Shown here: positions 23,427-33,666 of the stretch, one piece after another
Position numbering within the stretch: position 1 is the first letter of the stretch
Layout of the letters: the number at the start of each line of letters is the position of its first letter
Source of the DNA: Lucinisca nassula
Lineage: Eukaryota; Mollusca; Bivalvia; Lucinida; Lucinidae
Direction of reading: 5' to 3'
Length of the DNA stretch: 64,000 nucleotides
NCBI GenBank assembly: GCA_963580285.1
Contig: OY757010.1
Location: 221,483,234-221,547,233 of the forward strand
Program-made: the position numbers and the translations under genes
The notes under the pieces: model-generated
What the model saw: only the letters and a program-made list of their open reading frames with translations
Told to the model about the DNA's origin: nothing
The model's database searches: none

Positions 23427-23728
23427 ACTGAAAATAACTAACGCTAACGTTAGACAAATATATATATATATATATATATTTTTTTTTTATAACTGGAGAT
23501 CCTAAGGAAGGGCTCCACAATACAGGTGGAGATATAAAAAGAAAAATCGGAAACACCAAAACACGTTACATTTTGTTTTATTCCTCAAGCGCTTTCAGTA
23601 GTGAAACATTATCAAGAGGCCGCGGTGGTGTAATGGTTAGCATGTCTGCCCGGAATGCAGGAGATCCGTGGTTCGAGTCCCGGTTGCGGTGCGACCGATT
23701 TTTGTGCGCTAATTCATTTGTCTATTTC
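23265..23728. repeat. Tandem duplication, first unit
   Basis: The segment recurs at an offset of 541 bp (23806-24265). It spans the start of ORF1 copy 0, the palindrome ctaacgttag, an (AT)n/T-run tract and the tRNA-like sequence. AT-rich sequence (23729-23805) joins the units. Confidence 0.88.
23618..23691 (+). pseudogene. tRNA-like sequence, first copy (tRNA pseudogene or SINE head)
   Basis: A-box-like ggtgtaatggttagc and B-box-like ggttcgagtcc are present. The acceptor arm can pair over 7 bp with three G-U pairs, and the anticodon arm pairs over 5 bp around a CCGGAAT loop (nominal anticodon GGA). The T stem has two mismatches and position 33 is C, not T. It therefore looks like a tRNA-derived SINE head or decayed tRNA rather than a working gene. 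Confidence 0.6.
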
Positions 23729-23805
23729 ATTGCCTGTATCGTGCTTTACTTTGATTTTCATATATAAATATATCAATATATATAATTTCATATATAAATA
23801 TATAT

Positions 23806-24261
23806 AATTTCATCTGTGTGAACCTTCCTTTCGCTCAAAGCATTCAACAGTTCGCCATACGACACTTGGTCCCTCTGGTTGAACGGAATCAGACGGATCG
23901 TCCTCTGGAGTCTGTCAGCATAAATGTAGTTGGACTCACAACCATTGAAATCTACTACAGGATTCATACTGAAAATAACTAACGCTAACGTTAGACAAAT
24001 ATATATATATATATATATATTTTTTTTTTATAACTGGAGATCCTAAGGAAGGGCTCCACAATACAGGTGGAGATATAAAAAGAAAAATCGGAAACACCAA
24101 AACACGTTACATTTTGTTTTATTCCTCAAGCGCTTTCAGTAGTGAAACATTATCAAGAGGCCGCGGTGGTGTAATGGTTAGCACGTCTGCCCGGAATGCA
24201 GGAGATCCGTGGTTCGAGTCCCGGTTGCGGTGCGACCGACTTTTGTGCGCTAATTCATTTA

Positions 24262-24265
<4 letters not shown>
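23806..24265. repeat. Tandem duplication, second unit
   Basis: A copy of 23265-23728 with few substitutions. It includes only the first about 52 codons of ORF1, so this start region is non-coding debris. It ends in an (AT)n tract at about 24264-24299. Confidence 0.88.
24159..24232 (+). pseudogene. tRNA-like sequence, second copy
   Basis: A duplicate of 23618-23691 with one substitution inside the tRNA-like part (gcatgtc to gcacgtc). It has the same imperfect T stem. Confidence 0.6.
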
Positions 24266-24301
<36 letters not shown>

Positions 24302-24360
24302 TGTGGAAGTTGTCTTCACACTCCCGAAACCTGGGAAAGAAAAAAACGTTATAATAAGCT

Positions 24361-24392
24361 TAATCACGGTTCTCCCTGTACCAGGTAAGTAT
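24361..24392 (-). ncRNA. U1: U1 snRNA gene, unit 1, 5' fragment (interrupted)
   Basis: The - strand begins ATACTTACCTGG, the universally conserved U1 5' end that pairs with 5' splice sites, followed by tacagggagaaccgtgat, matching the start of stem I. Homology stops here and U1-LINE copy 0 begins. The GATCA at the break reads GATTA, as in unit 5. Confidence 0.88.
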
Positions 24393-24886
24393 GCTTTCCT
24401 GGTGCAGGGGTGACCTCTTACATGAGCTGCTCATCAACGTTACCTGGTAGTAAGCCTTTCTTTTTTTTTCTTTCCTAGCGTGATACCCAGTCTTGCATTA
24501 CCACAGTTTCCAGACGCCTTTTACTTTATGCAGTACATGCTTCTTTTTCGTATGCCGCCAAAAGAGAAGGGGGAATCATGCTTTTCTCGTGAATACTCAG
24601 TCTGACGTATTCACTACGTCAAGCTGCGATAAAAATACGGCGTATGTTGTGACGCTAGAGGAGCATAAACTTTCTTCCGTCTTTTTATACGAGCAGGAGC
24701 ACAGCAAAATCGACGAGGAAACGAAGGACCGGTCTGTTCGGTTGCATGCTTCATATTGGTCGGGGACGTTGCTGTTGCAAAAGTGTGTTTTGCAGTGCTC
24801 GGGCTCGTACATTCCAATTGAATACAATTTTCCTATGTATCGAGCACACAGTTACGTTTATATATGCTACAATTCACTCCTCTAGT
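24393..24886. promoter_or_regulatory. Divergent U1 / 5S promoter spacer, unit 1
   Basis: It separates the U1 start (- strand) from the 5S start (+ strand). On the U1 side are two short palindromes, atgagctgctcat and (here mutated on one side) tacctggtag, at the distance where a U1 proximal sequence element is expected. On the 5S side TATATATG lies about 28 bp upstream. It is more diverged than the other four spacers. Confidence 0.45.
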
Positions 24887-25005
24887 GTCTACGGGCATAT
24901 CACGTTGAAAACACCGGTTCTCGTCCGATCACCGAAGTTAAGCAACGTCGAGCCCGGTTAGTACTTGGATGGGTGACCGCCTGGGAATACCGGGTGCTGT
25001 AGACT
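24887..25005 (+). rRNA. 5S rRNA: 5S ribosomal RNA, unit 1
   Basis: A 5S rRNA of about 119 nt, starting gtctacggg and ending ctgtagac, with the internal control region (agttaagcaacgtcgagccc, ggatgggtgaccgcctggg). It differs from the other units by G for C at position 9. The T-run after the gene is interrupted (tttctttt), weaker than the long T-runs of units 2-5. Confidence 0.95.
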
Positions 25006-25420
25006 TTCTTTTCTGTTGCTTCTGGCAGTTTTCTTTCTTTCTTTCTTTCTTCCTTTCTTTCTTCTAAACAACAACAACAACGACAGCAGCAGCAATAATA
25101 ATAATAAAGACAACAATAATAATAATAACAGTGAAGTACCAGGAGAGGAGATGTCTAATTCCTTCCAACACAAAATAGAAAGGAAAGCCAATGAGTCTCG
25201 TTCAGCTGCTTAAATCTCGTGCACGATTAAAGCATGATTATTCCCTACACCTCTGGGGTGACTAGCTAGTGGGGATTAGCTTTGTGTGTCTTTTTAGTTG
25301 GCAGTGGTGTTGTGTTAAAATGGTATTTTGCATGATGAACCTGCATGCGTCCGTTTGCTAATGCACTTGTGGTTTAATGATGTGGCAAATCAGGATTTTG
25401 TTCCTTGTTGTGCACCCCCC

Positions 25421-25480
<60 letters not shown>

Positions 25481-25511
25481 GATCAGAGTTTAAAGTACAT
25501 TAGGAAAGTTT
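25006..25511. repeat. Microsatellite-rich spacer downstream of 5S, unit 1
   Basis: Pyrimidine tract, (AAC)n, (AGC)n, (AAT)n and a long (CT)n at about 25424-25478. Short open frames of repeated Leu, Ser or Arg/Glu here are microsatellite artefacts. I see no gene. Confidence 0.75.
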
Positions 25512-25546
25512 TCTTTCTTGACAAGTTGGCGGCTCTTAGAAGGGCC
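25512..25546 (-). terminator. Histone-type mRNA 3' end signal, unit 1
   Basis: On the - strand, downstream of the small ORF, GGCCCTTCTAAGAGCC (25531-25546) matches the histone stem-loop pattern except for one C-A pair, and CAAGAAAGA (25512-25520) follows after 10 nt, like the purine-rich histone downstream element. Confidence 0.55.
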
Positions 25547-25573
25547 ATTTTTAACGGCATGCAGTTTTTACTT

Positions 25574-25912
25574 TTAATCAGACTCAGACATATAGTCCGA
25601 GTCAGAACCAGAAACTATTTTAACAGTCTCGTTGAACAGTTCTCTTCGTAGCTCGGCGACGTGGTCAGCTTTTGTATATGCGTAGTCGTAGAACATGTTG
25701 CGAGCCCCTTCGATGACGGCAAGCTTTAATCTTAGGTTGTAGCGAAACGAGCGGTTGTTGTTGAGTCTTGCCTTCTTGTAGCGCTTCTGAACTTCTCCTA
25801 GTTTCTGATTCAGTAGGACGATCTGGTCACAGGCCCTTCTAAATCGGCGCTCTGCATCACACAACGTGAATCGCTTGTCGAGAGATGCTTTCATTTTGGA
25901 ATGATGTTGCAT
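25574..25912 (-). CDS. Small coiled-coil protein gene, unit 1 (112 aa)
   Basis: Nearly identical to the proteins of units 2-5; the only changes are near the C-terminus (ETVKIV in place of ESVEIV). Conservation here while the flanks diverge argues for coding selection. The AATAAA just after the stop in other units is lost (AAAAA). The upstream region carries a deletion of about 190 bp, so the promoter may be gone and this copy may be silent. Confidence 0.6.
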   Translation of the reverse strand: MQHHSKMKASLDKRFTLCDAERRFRRACDQIVLLNQKLGEVQKRYKKARLNNNRSFRYNLRLKLAVIEGARNMFYDYAYTKADHVAELRRELFNETVKIVSGSDSDYMSESD

Positions 25913-26066
25913 AGAAGTAGTACAATGTTGTATGAGCTGCAAACAAAATATAAGACAATAAATAAATGAATATGTGCAAAACGATAAGGGCAGGGACAGT
26001 AGCAATACTAGGAAGGATAATAACAAATAAGTAAACACATTAATAGATTCTTTTTTATTGTTGTCA
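25913..26066. other. Shortened spacer between small gene and U1, unit 1
   Basis: Relative to units 2-5 about 190 bp are missing next to the small gene, and the (AAAT)n tract is almost gone. Confidence 0.5.
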
Positions 26067-26177
26067 CAGACCCCCACACAAATAAATTGCGTACCCGAGT
26101 TACCCACATTTGGGGTAATCGCAGGCGTCAACCCAACCGAAGTGCAATGGAAGGGTCTCATCCTGGGGGAACTGCCG
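26067..26177 (-). ncRNA. U1: U1 snRNA gene, unit 1, 3' fragment
   Basis: The - strand covers U1 from cggcagttccccc through the U1A-binding loop CATTGCACTTC and stem III (TTACCCC..GGGTAA). The terminal stem IV is deleted: the sequence jumps from ctgtgac to the 3' flank. This U1 copy is doubly broken. Confidence 0.85.
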
Positions 26178-27803
26178 TTTTGTTTTTCATAAATTTATTA
26201 ATTAGCCTATTTACAATAAAAACCGGTGGGGTTTAAGGAGCCCCACACGGCCGACACCTTTAAAATAACATTATGAAACTTAACAAAAGACCTAGAAAAA
26301 ACGTTACACATCGAGATTGGAAAAAAAAAATGTTAGAGAGAAAATTACAAAAGCCTACATAGAATTGTTTTATTGAACATTGATATGAGGAAGGAAAAAC
26401 TGGAAAAGGATAGATTTGACTTTGATGAAATGAGCCTTATGTGCACACTATGATGGTGCACAAAAATACAAATATTGAAATTAAGTTATAAACCTAGCCC
26501 TAACAGGTGTCGTAATTGAAAGGCTAGTAAGGAGCTGACTCTTATTCAAATATAATTATATATATATAACGAATAATGCCTACGAAAAATTAATGTGTAT
26601 TTTTCAAAAATACAGAAAAATTAAGGGGTGGGGATTTTTCAGTCCTTCACTGGTGATCTGGCTGATGTCGCAAGCGTCGTACAACAATGTTGTCCGATGC
26701 TCATGGCACCAGCGAGAAAAGCACTAACCTGGGTCTTAAAGTATCCTTAATAAACGAATCAGAGGGAAAAACCAGCAGTAATTGTAATGGAAACAACGTT
26801 GACAATGACACTATGGATAAACGACGACAATAGAAGATCACACACTGAAAAAAATTGGACACAAATTGGCTAGAATGTGAAAAGCAGTAGAAAAAGCTGG
26901 GGTTGGTATACGGTGTAATATGTGCTAGTTTGTGAACCTTTGCAATGTGTGGGGTAAAAACACACCATATATAGCCAGGGAGAGGAAAAAGCAAAATTAA
27001 ACCTTAATCTCTTTTTTATATATTGGACCCTGGAAATCGCTCTTTGACCTATTCTGAAGGACGGTGAAGGACTTGAAAACTACAGCCGCACGCCCCGGTG
27101 ACGAAAGACTCGGGTACTTTTCCCCACTAGGGCGCGAGACTGCGTTCATGTTAAAAAAGGGGTATTTTTTTTACTAAAGAAAAAATATTATGCTGCAGAT
27201 GCTATCTGCAATAGAGTCAGTTTGTTTGTTTGATTTGAGGTTTAACGTCCCCGTCAACACTGTAAAGGTCATTTTGGAGACGTTGCTTCCCATTTTGTGG
27301 GACTTTTACCCGACATTGAGATGAAATGACATATCAAACCCTGTCGCCCAATGAACCAATAGGGTTTATTAGCATGGACGATCCGCCTCGCACCGCGGTT
27401 CCTGGACAGACTTAGATCCTCTAAGCGGTTTACCAGTACTGGTGTGCGGGCCGGATTCAGCTCTGCGTGGAAGCATCATGCAGCTCATATATTTCTTCAA
27501 GCCCCTATGGGCGGGGGCCGTCAATACAGTCAGACTCTACATATACAGGTTAGTACAATACATGAACTATTCACAAAAGACAAGTACATTTTCTAGATCG
27601 TCAGACGGCTAGGCCAGTCTGAAACGAGAAAACTGTATTAATATGTGCATATATACAAATATGATGTAAATACAATATGTGGTTATAACGAAAGACGAAA
27701 ATTGTATATCTTTTCAAAACTTCAGACATACAGTCCAGCTGCAGTCTGAAGATGAGAAAAAATAAACAGAAATTTACAGGAAATTAATAAAATAGTGAAT
27801 AAT
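26178..27803 (-). other. U1-LINE copy 1 3' UTR
   Basis: A long 3' UTR with a GC-rich terminal hairpin (GTGGGG..CCCCAC type, at about 26224-26250) close to the end ataaatttatgaaaaac. Two conserved blocks lie at about 26640-26715 and 27070-27150 (see copy 2). It also contains the SINE-like insert. Confidence 0.6.
27221..27527. mobile_element. SINE-like insertion in U1-LINE copy 1 3' UTR
   Basis: A 307-bp segment absent from the other U1-LINE copies, flanked by the 6-bp repeat agtcag (27215-27220 and 27528-27533). It begins tttgtttgtttg and contains ggtttaacgtccc, a style I associate with abundant molluscan short repeats. Without a search I cannot name it. Confidence 0.6.
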
Positions 27804-29002
27804 TTATGTTGGGCCTTTGAAATAATGACGTGGATATAGTTGTTGATTAAAAATGACTTTTTTAGAATTTGAATCAAAATTACAAAAAACTACGTCCAAA
27901 ATACACCAGTTTTTAATAAAAGAATCCAAAGACATTAAATTTTGATCTGCCAAAATGCTAAATTGTAATTTACTAAAAAATTGAGAAACCAAAGACAAAG
28001 AAGAAATGTTTTTATTTTCATGTTTAGCTAAATTCCGATTAATCCAGATAACAACGCGATTCAGTAAGTAAAATTAGACAAATTTCTGTGATACGTTTTG
28101 GTAAATTTGGTAAAATATAAAATCGAAAAACAAGTTCGGAAAAAGTAATCTGGTTTTGTGTAATTTCCCTGATTAGTTTAAGTACAATTCTGTTCAAAGG
28201 CACAACATATTTACATTCTAAAAGCAGGTGATATATAGTTTCGATTTTTGATTTACAAAGAGGACATGTATTTTCATTGTTGATTTTCTTGTTAAATAAA
28301 TAATAATTAACATATAAAACTTCATGAATAATCTTCCAATAAATGTCTCTGATTTGGGAATCAATACAAGGTAGGTACATATTTTTCCAAACAGTTTTAA
28401 AATTAATTTTGGGATAAATATTTTGGAATTTGGATCGGATGTTTAAATTATTCGAAAGGGTTTCATAAAAGGCTTTAGTTTTCATAGTTTTTATTGAAAT
28501 ATTATCATTTTTACTAGTAAAGTTTTTAAAAACAGAAAGAGAAATTTCATAAAAATGGGGTAGTGTATCGCCATGGGGAGAAGAGTTCGAAGCCAAAGAA
28601 GGGTTAAATTTTCTGAGTTGAATGCCAATCCAATATTTAGCAAAATAAGTCCACTAAGCTTCATAGCCATTAATCAATTTTTGTATGTGAGACAAATACA
28701 TAGCTTCACATTTGAGTTTGAAATTAGGGATGTTAAGGCCGCCATTTAGAAAACTAAGATACAGGGTATTTCTCGCAACAGGTTCGAATTTTGAATTCCA
28801 AACAAATCTAAAACTAGATCTTGTCAACAGTGTAATGTAATGAGAAGGGATGATGGCTGCAGAAGCGTAGAATAATATTTTCGATAAACCAAGTGAATTC
28901 AAATCTGTAGATTTTCCTTTCAAAGACAGTTTTCTTAATTTCCAAAGATTCAATGTTCTATCAAATCTGAGATAAACTTTGGACCAAGTTTCATCAGTAC
29001 TT
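27804..29002 (-). pseudogene. U1-LINE copy 1 ORF2, C-terminal part
   Basis: It matches the last about 390 codons of intact ORF2 in copies 2-4, including the CPLC..H..C finger. A 2-bp deletion at about 28052 shifts the frame (ESRYVIW becomes ESRCYLD), and a Lys codon before WTYF is a stop (about 28655). The preceding about 565 bp of ORF2 are missing. Confidence 0.8.
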
Positions 29003-29944
29003 CATTCTTTAGTATAGAACGTGGCTGTCGTCAAGGAGATCCACTCTCCCCTTACCTGTTTGTAATTTGTGCAGAGTTTCTTGCAACAAAGATAAGGAAA
29101 AATGAAAAAATAAAGGGTATCCATATTAATAATACGAATTTAAGATTTCACAATATACCGATGACACCTCAGCTATTTTAGATGGCACAGAAACATCCCT
29201 TTACCAAACGTTGGAAGAAGTTTTAAAATTTTCAAGAATATCTGGTTTAAACTTAGATAAAACACAACTAGTTTGGATTGGTTCAGAAAACTTCAGTATT
29301 AGATCAATAAAAACAAAATCGAAACTCTTATGGGGGAGTAATAAATTCAAATTACTTGGAATTTACTTTAACACAGATTTGGAAGACATGCTGAAAGATA
29401 ATTATACACCAAAAATAACACAAATGGAAAAAGTATTGAAAAAATGGAAGAAACGGAGCTTATCCCCTGTAGGAAAAATTACAGTTATAAAAACATTAAT
29501 TATACCAATAATGAATCTTCTGTTTATATCCTTACCCAATCCAGATGCTATAATGAGTGAGAAAATAATTAAAACTTTATACGACTTCTTATGGAATAAT
29601 AACCCCAGAATTAAAAGATCTGTTATCGTTAAAGAGTACGCAGATGGAGGACTAAAAATGATAAATGTTAATGCTTTTGTAAATGCACTAAAATCAACAT
29701 GGATAAGAAGAATTATTTCAAGCGAAAATAAATGGCAAGAGTTTATAAAACTACATATTAATTTGGAGAAACTGACATCATGCAATTCAGAATATATTAG
29801 AAATATTTATAATAAAATTAATAATAAATTTTGGAAAGACGTCTTAAAAGCTTTTCTTGATATAAACTATAAAAAAGAAATAGATGAAGAACATGTCTTG
29901 AAAAGTCCACTATTCTATAATAAAAGCATTTAAATAGAAAGAAA
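29003..29944 (+). pseudogene. Inverted fragment of another L1/Tx1-like ORF2
   Basis: The + strand encodes a reverse transcriptase piece: GCRQGDPLSPYLFVICAEF, then, after a 1-nt frameshift at about 29150, YTDDTSAIL (catalytic motif), then thumb and C-terminal sequence with an open frame at 29211-29933 ending LFYNKSI. It is not the same family as the host element. It replaces about 565 bp of the host ORF2. Confidence 0.75.
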
Positions 29945-31681
29945 TCCAATGATGTTTCGTAAGAGGTGAACGTTATCAAAAATCGAACGCCCTCTGATAG
30001 CAGAAGTTTGATCCATATGTATTATCCTAGGTAAAACTTGACTAAGTCGACTAGAAATAATTTTCGAAATAATTTTATAATCAATATTTAGAAGTGAAAT
30101 AGGTCTATAACATTTCATTTCATCGGCTCTAGTTTCATCTTTGCAAATCAGAGTGATATAAGAAAGTTTTTGACTGTCGGATAATTCGCCTTTTTCAAAA
30201 GCCAAGTTTATAACTCTACACAAAATATCACCAAGTATATCATAAAATGTAACATAAAACGAACTGGAAAGGCCATCACTACCGGGGGATTTATGGGGTT
30301 TCATATCTTTTAGAGCGGACAAAATTTCGGATTTATTTATTTTATTTTTCAGGAAAATATTGTCAGAGGGTTCAACTTGAGGAAGATTATCAAGAAAAAC
30401 AGAGTTTAAAGAAGAGTCTACAGGTTCATCAGTGTAAAGCAATTCATAAAATGATTTAAAACAGGTGAGTATATCCGATGATGATGAATATGATACATTG
30501 TTATGAGTGATATTTTTTACAGTTTTACATTTTGAAGTAGATGCTTCTTTTTGAAAAAAATAACTGGATGGTTTTTCATTATTTTCTAAATTCCTTGCCT
30601 TACTACGAATCAAAGACCCTTTTGAAAGAGAAGTTTCAATTTCTTTCACCTTAGTTTTAATTTCATCTAAAAGTTTCAAATCTGAAGTCTGCTTAAGGTC
30701 CAACCGGTTATATTTTTGCTTCAAAAGTTTCAATTCACCATACAAATTCTTATTTTTGGATTTAGAGTAATCTATGCAAAATAGTTTTATATTATGTTTC
30801 ATATTGTCCCACCAGTTTAAATCAATATTTTCAGTTTTAGAAGTTATTTGCCAAAACATTTTGAAAGCAGAAACAAAAGTTTTATCTTCAAGAAGTTCAT
30901 CATTAAATTTCCAGTAGGATTTACCAAAAGTTGTCCCAGCTCCATTTTGACAATTCAACTCCATCATAATGAAATCATGATCAGAACATGCACAAGGTAT
31001 AGTATCAAAAGCTATCAAATTTTTTTTCATGGTAGAAGAAATATAGAATCTATCTATTCTGGTGCCAATCATATCGTAGTTAGCAAAGTTCTTTCTCATC
31101 CAAGTTACAGCACGTTTGTTAGGAAACAGGTGTCTAAAACAATCTACCAAGCTCATTTTCTCAATTAATGATTTGAAAGATTTTGACCCAATCATGCCTT
31201 TATCTAAGTTTCCACCAAGCTTATCTAAACTTGAGTCCATAATAAAATTAAAATCGCCACCAATAATAAGATTTTTGGCACCACAAAGATGTCTTGACAA
31301 ACTGTGAATGAAATCCAATCTTTCTGTTGTATTAGTCGGAAAGTATATATTAAGAAGTCTGAAGTTTGATATTCCTTCCCCTGAAAAATCTAAACGGATC
31401 AATCTGCCATAAATATCAGTATCAAAGTTCTCAACAACAAGTTTTTCATTGAAGAGAAAAATGGCTACACCACATGAGTCAGATTTACCAAAGTTCCAAA
31501 TACATCTTTTGTTAAGATTGAATTTTTGTTCAACTGATCTAGCCAAAGTAACATTGTCAATATAAGTTTCTTGCAAAAGTAAAATATCAATTTTATTCTT
31601 AGTTGCAAAGTCCTTTATCAAATCTTGCTTAAATTGGGACCTAAACCCATTCACATTCAAACTTGCTATTTTCAGGTTCAT
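29945..31681 (-). pseudogene. U1-LINE copy 1 ORF2, N-terminal part
   Basis: About 577 codons: APE endonuclease (ASLNVNGFRS, LLQETYID, GGDFNFIMDS, SDHDFIMM) and the first part of the reverse transcriptase up to HLLRNII. The RT catalytic core is lost to the inverted insertion. The ATG is that of the intact copies. Confidence 0.82.
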
Positions 31682-31690
31682 CTTGCTAAG

Positions 31691-32578
31691 CTAGATATCA
31701 CTAGAAGTCGACAGGAGAAAACTAACCACGTAAGTTATCAGGCTATCCAATGGTAAAAATGAAGCGCTAAGATTATACACGTAACAAATATCTGCACTAT
31801 CTGATTTCCGTAAATATCCGAGTTTGTCACCGAAAACAACCGAGTAGCCAAGGCTATACCAGTACAAAGTTGTCACAATAGGTGTATTTTCCAATAATGT
31901 TTTATCGACAGTAGAATTGACGCAAAGCGAGTAAGGTAAATAATTTAGAATGTTGTATTGAAAAAATCGAAATTCAGTGAAGTGTGAAACAGTGTAGATA
32001 ATAACCATACAGGTAAAGCACACCTGGTGCGCTACGAAGCGCAACAGGTTTACTTTATCGAGTACAGGTGTTTGAATACATATATTTACAGGTAAGGTTA
32101 CAACGTGATTACATCTATGTACATGAAGTGAGTTGTTTTTACAAGTAAAGAAAAAGTACATGTATAAATGAAGGTTTTGGAAAAGATGAACAAATCCAGA
32201 CCCAAAAAGGACTCTGTTTCCGCCGCCCCCCGCCAATAAAGGCAAGGGACGACAAAAACAGAGAACCTTTATTACAAGAAAACAATATTTAATAGAATTA
32301 TATTTTTTCTTTTTCAGATGTATGCTGTCAGGTAAGTATTTGGAGACGATGCGAAAGACAAAAAATAAAGCGAGAAAACAAGTTTTAGCTGAATGACATT
32401 TTTTCTTTTTCAGGGGTATGCAGTAAGGTAAGTATTGATGTCTAAAGGTAAGTATGCAAAAAAAGGTAAGTATTTGAGGTAAGAAAAGAATATAAGAAGA
32501 AAAGAGACAGGCAATAGAATTATGATCTATTGCCTTGGATAGTTCGTATTTCAAAATCGCTGTCGGTGGCCGGTCCAT
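31691..32578 (-). CDS. U1-LINE copy 1 middle ORF (295 aa)
   Basis: A third frame between ORF1 and ORF2, starting MDRPPTAIL and ending 9 nt before the ORF2 ATG. The sequence is strongly diverged from the other copies yet still open, and keeps YLPxxIxLKK repeats, CKNxSLHVH and the LRKSD segment. It is hydrophobic, rich in Leu, Phe, Tyr and Cys, so membrane association is conceivable. I do not recognise a family. ATACTTACC occurs four times on this strand at about 32330-32475. Confidence 0.5.
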   Translation of the reverse strand: MDRPPTAILKYELSKAIDHNSIACLFSSYILFLPQILTFFCILTFRHQYLPYCIPLKKKKCHSAKTCFLALFFVFRIVSKYLPDSIHLKKKKYNSIKYCFLVIKVLCFCRPLPLLAGGGGNRVLFGSGFVHLFQNLHLYMYFFFTCKNNSLHVHRCNHVVTLPVNICIQTPVLDKVNLLRFVAHQVCFTCMVIIYTVSHFTEFRFFQYNILNYLPYSLCVNSTVDKTLLENTPIVTTLYWYSLGYSVVFGDKLGYLRKSDSADICYVYNLSASFLPLDSLITYVVSFLLSTSSDI

Positions 32579-32688
32579 GGTCGAATCCCCGAATGTGTTT
32601 GTATTCCTGTCCGTGTGTCAAAAATCATTGTCCGTTCAACAGTTCCAGTCCGAACGATCTACCAGGCGAGGAAAGCGCGAGACACATC

Positions 32689-33666
32689 TCACGCCTTCTC
32701 CCCCTGATAGATCGGGTTAAAGCCAATAGCCAAATCCAGTGGGTCCGGGGAGGCAGACCTGGCCCTCGCCGTCTTATTCGGCGTGATCCAGGTGCTGTCC
32801 TCTCCGGAATCCCTGGCCCGCTTTAAACTAGAATCAGGGTCCTCATCCATAGGTTGCTGCTGCAGATCCGGGCCCGACGACCCACCCCCAGAGGCAACAG
32901 CGTCCCCCTTAGGGGAATCAACCCCAGCATCTGGGTCTTGCGACTCAGAAGCTGGGGCCACCGGCACCTCTGGGGCAGGGGGCGACGGCGGGCCAGGATC
33001 AGCAGCCCCACCACTAGGCACAATATTTACAGTTCTTCTCTGGACTACCGACGCAAAACCCGAGTTCGGGCACCGCTGCCTGACATGCCCCACTTGGTGG
33101 CACTTCAGGCAATACGGTGGCCGACCAGCCATGGTCAGTAAAATGGCCTGGCCCGAATTAAACCGGACAAGATGCGGAACCTGTTGTCTCCGCAGCTCGT
33201 CCGTCTTAATCCGGACCTCACGCACACCATTAAATGCAACAAGCTTCTCGTGTGAAGTTTTACTCATCTCTATATCTATAATCTCTCCATAATCACCAAG
33301 GATTTCCCGTAGAATGCTGTTATCGTAGTACAGAGGTAGCCAGTGTACCCTTATGCTAATAATCTGTTGGGTCATTTTCATAACAAAAAACTTCTTAGTC
33401 TCTATCATGATCTCCTGCATTTCCACAACACGGTCCACAGTGTCCAGATATTTAAACAATATAGAGTAACTAGAATCAGCCGCACTGACCTTAAATATTC
33501 CGGATATTTCATTCGCCTCTACCCCGGCTAGGCATAGACCGTTCAGCAGTTCACCATACGAAACTGTATCTCTCGGGTTCGCAGGGCTGATCCTGACCGT
33601 CCGTTCAAGCCTGTTTTCATTGATGTAATTGGTCTCAATGCCTTCAAATCTGATCACTGGTTCCAT
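32689..33666 (-). CDS. U1-LINE copy 1 ORF1 (325 aa)
   Basis: An RNA-binding ORF1 protein of the RRM-plus-zinc-knuckle type. The RRM-like region is at about 95-180 (ISIRVHWLPLYYDN, LREILGDYGEI), the knuckle CLKCHQVGHVRQRC at about 190, then a Pro/Ala/Ser/Asp-rich spacer and a basic tail with KTARARSASPDP. The frame is intact although ORF2 of this copy is dead. Confidence 0.82.
   Translation of the reverse strand: MEPVIRFEGIETNYINENRLERTVRISPANPRDTVSYGELLNGLCLAGVEANEISGIFKVSAADSSYSILFKYLDTVDRVVEMQEIMIETKKFFVMKMTQQIISIRVHWLPLYYDNSILREILGDYGEIIDIEMSKTSHEKLVAFNGVREVRIKTDELRRQQVPHLVRFNSGQAILLTMAGRPPYCLKCHQVGHVRQRCPNSGFASVVQRRTVNIVPSGGAADPGPPSPPAPEVPVAPASESQDPDAGVDSPKGDAVASGGGSSGPDLQQQPMDEDPDSSLKRARDSGEDSTWITPNKTARARSASPDPLDLAIGFNPIYQGEKA

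Larger units (their letters stand above)
21991..24360 (-). mobile_element. U1-LINE copy 0, 5' part only
   Basis: On the - strand it runs from the U1 junction at 24360 through an enlarged 5' UTR, ORF1 and the first half of the middle ORF, and is cut at 21991 (within the segment encoding IMPRAG). ORF2 and the 3' UTR are missing. Its 5' UTR is expanded by a tRNA-like insert and a tandem duplication. Confidence 0.82.

Noticed and set aside
23618..23691. Functional tRNA-Ser gene
   Set aside because: T-stem mismatches, C at position 33 and duplication together with LINE debris argue for a tRNA-derived repeat.
29402..29785. 127-codon - strand frame over the inverted RT fragment
   Set aside because: It is the shadow of the + strand RT-derived frame, which has recognisable LINE motifs.
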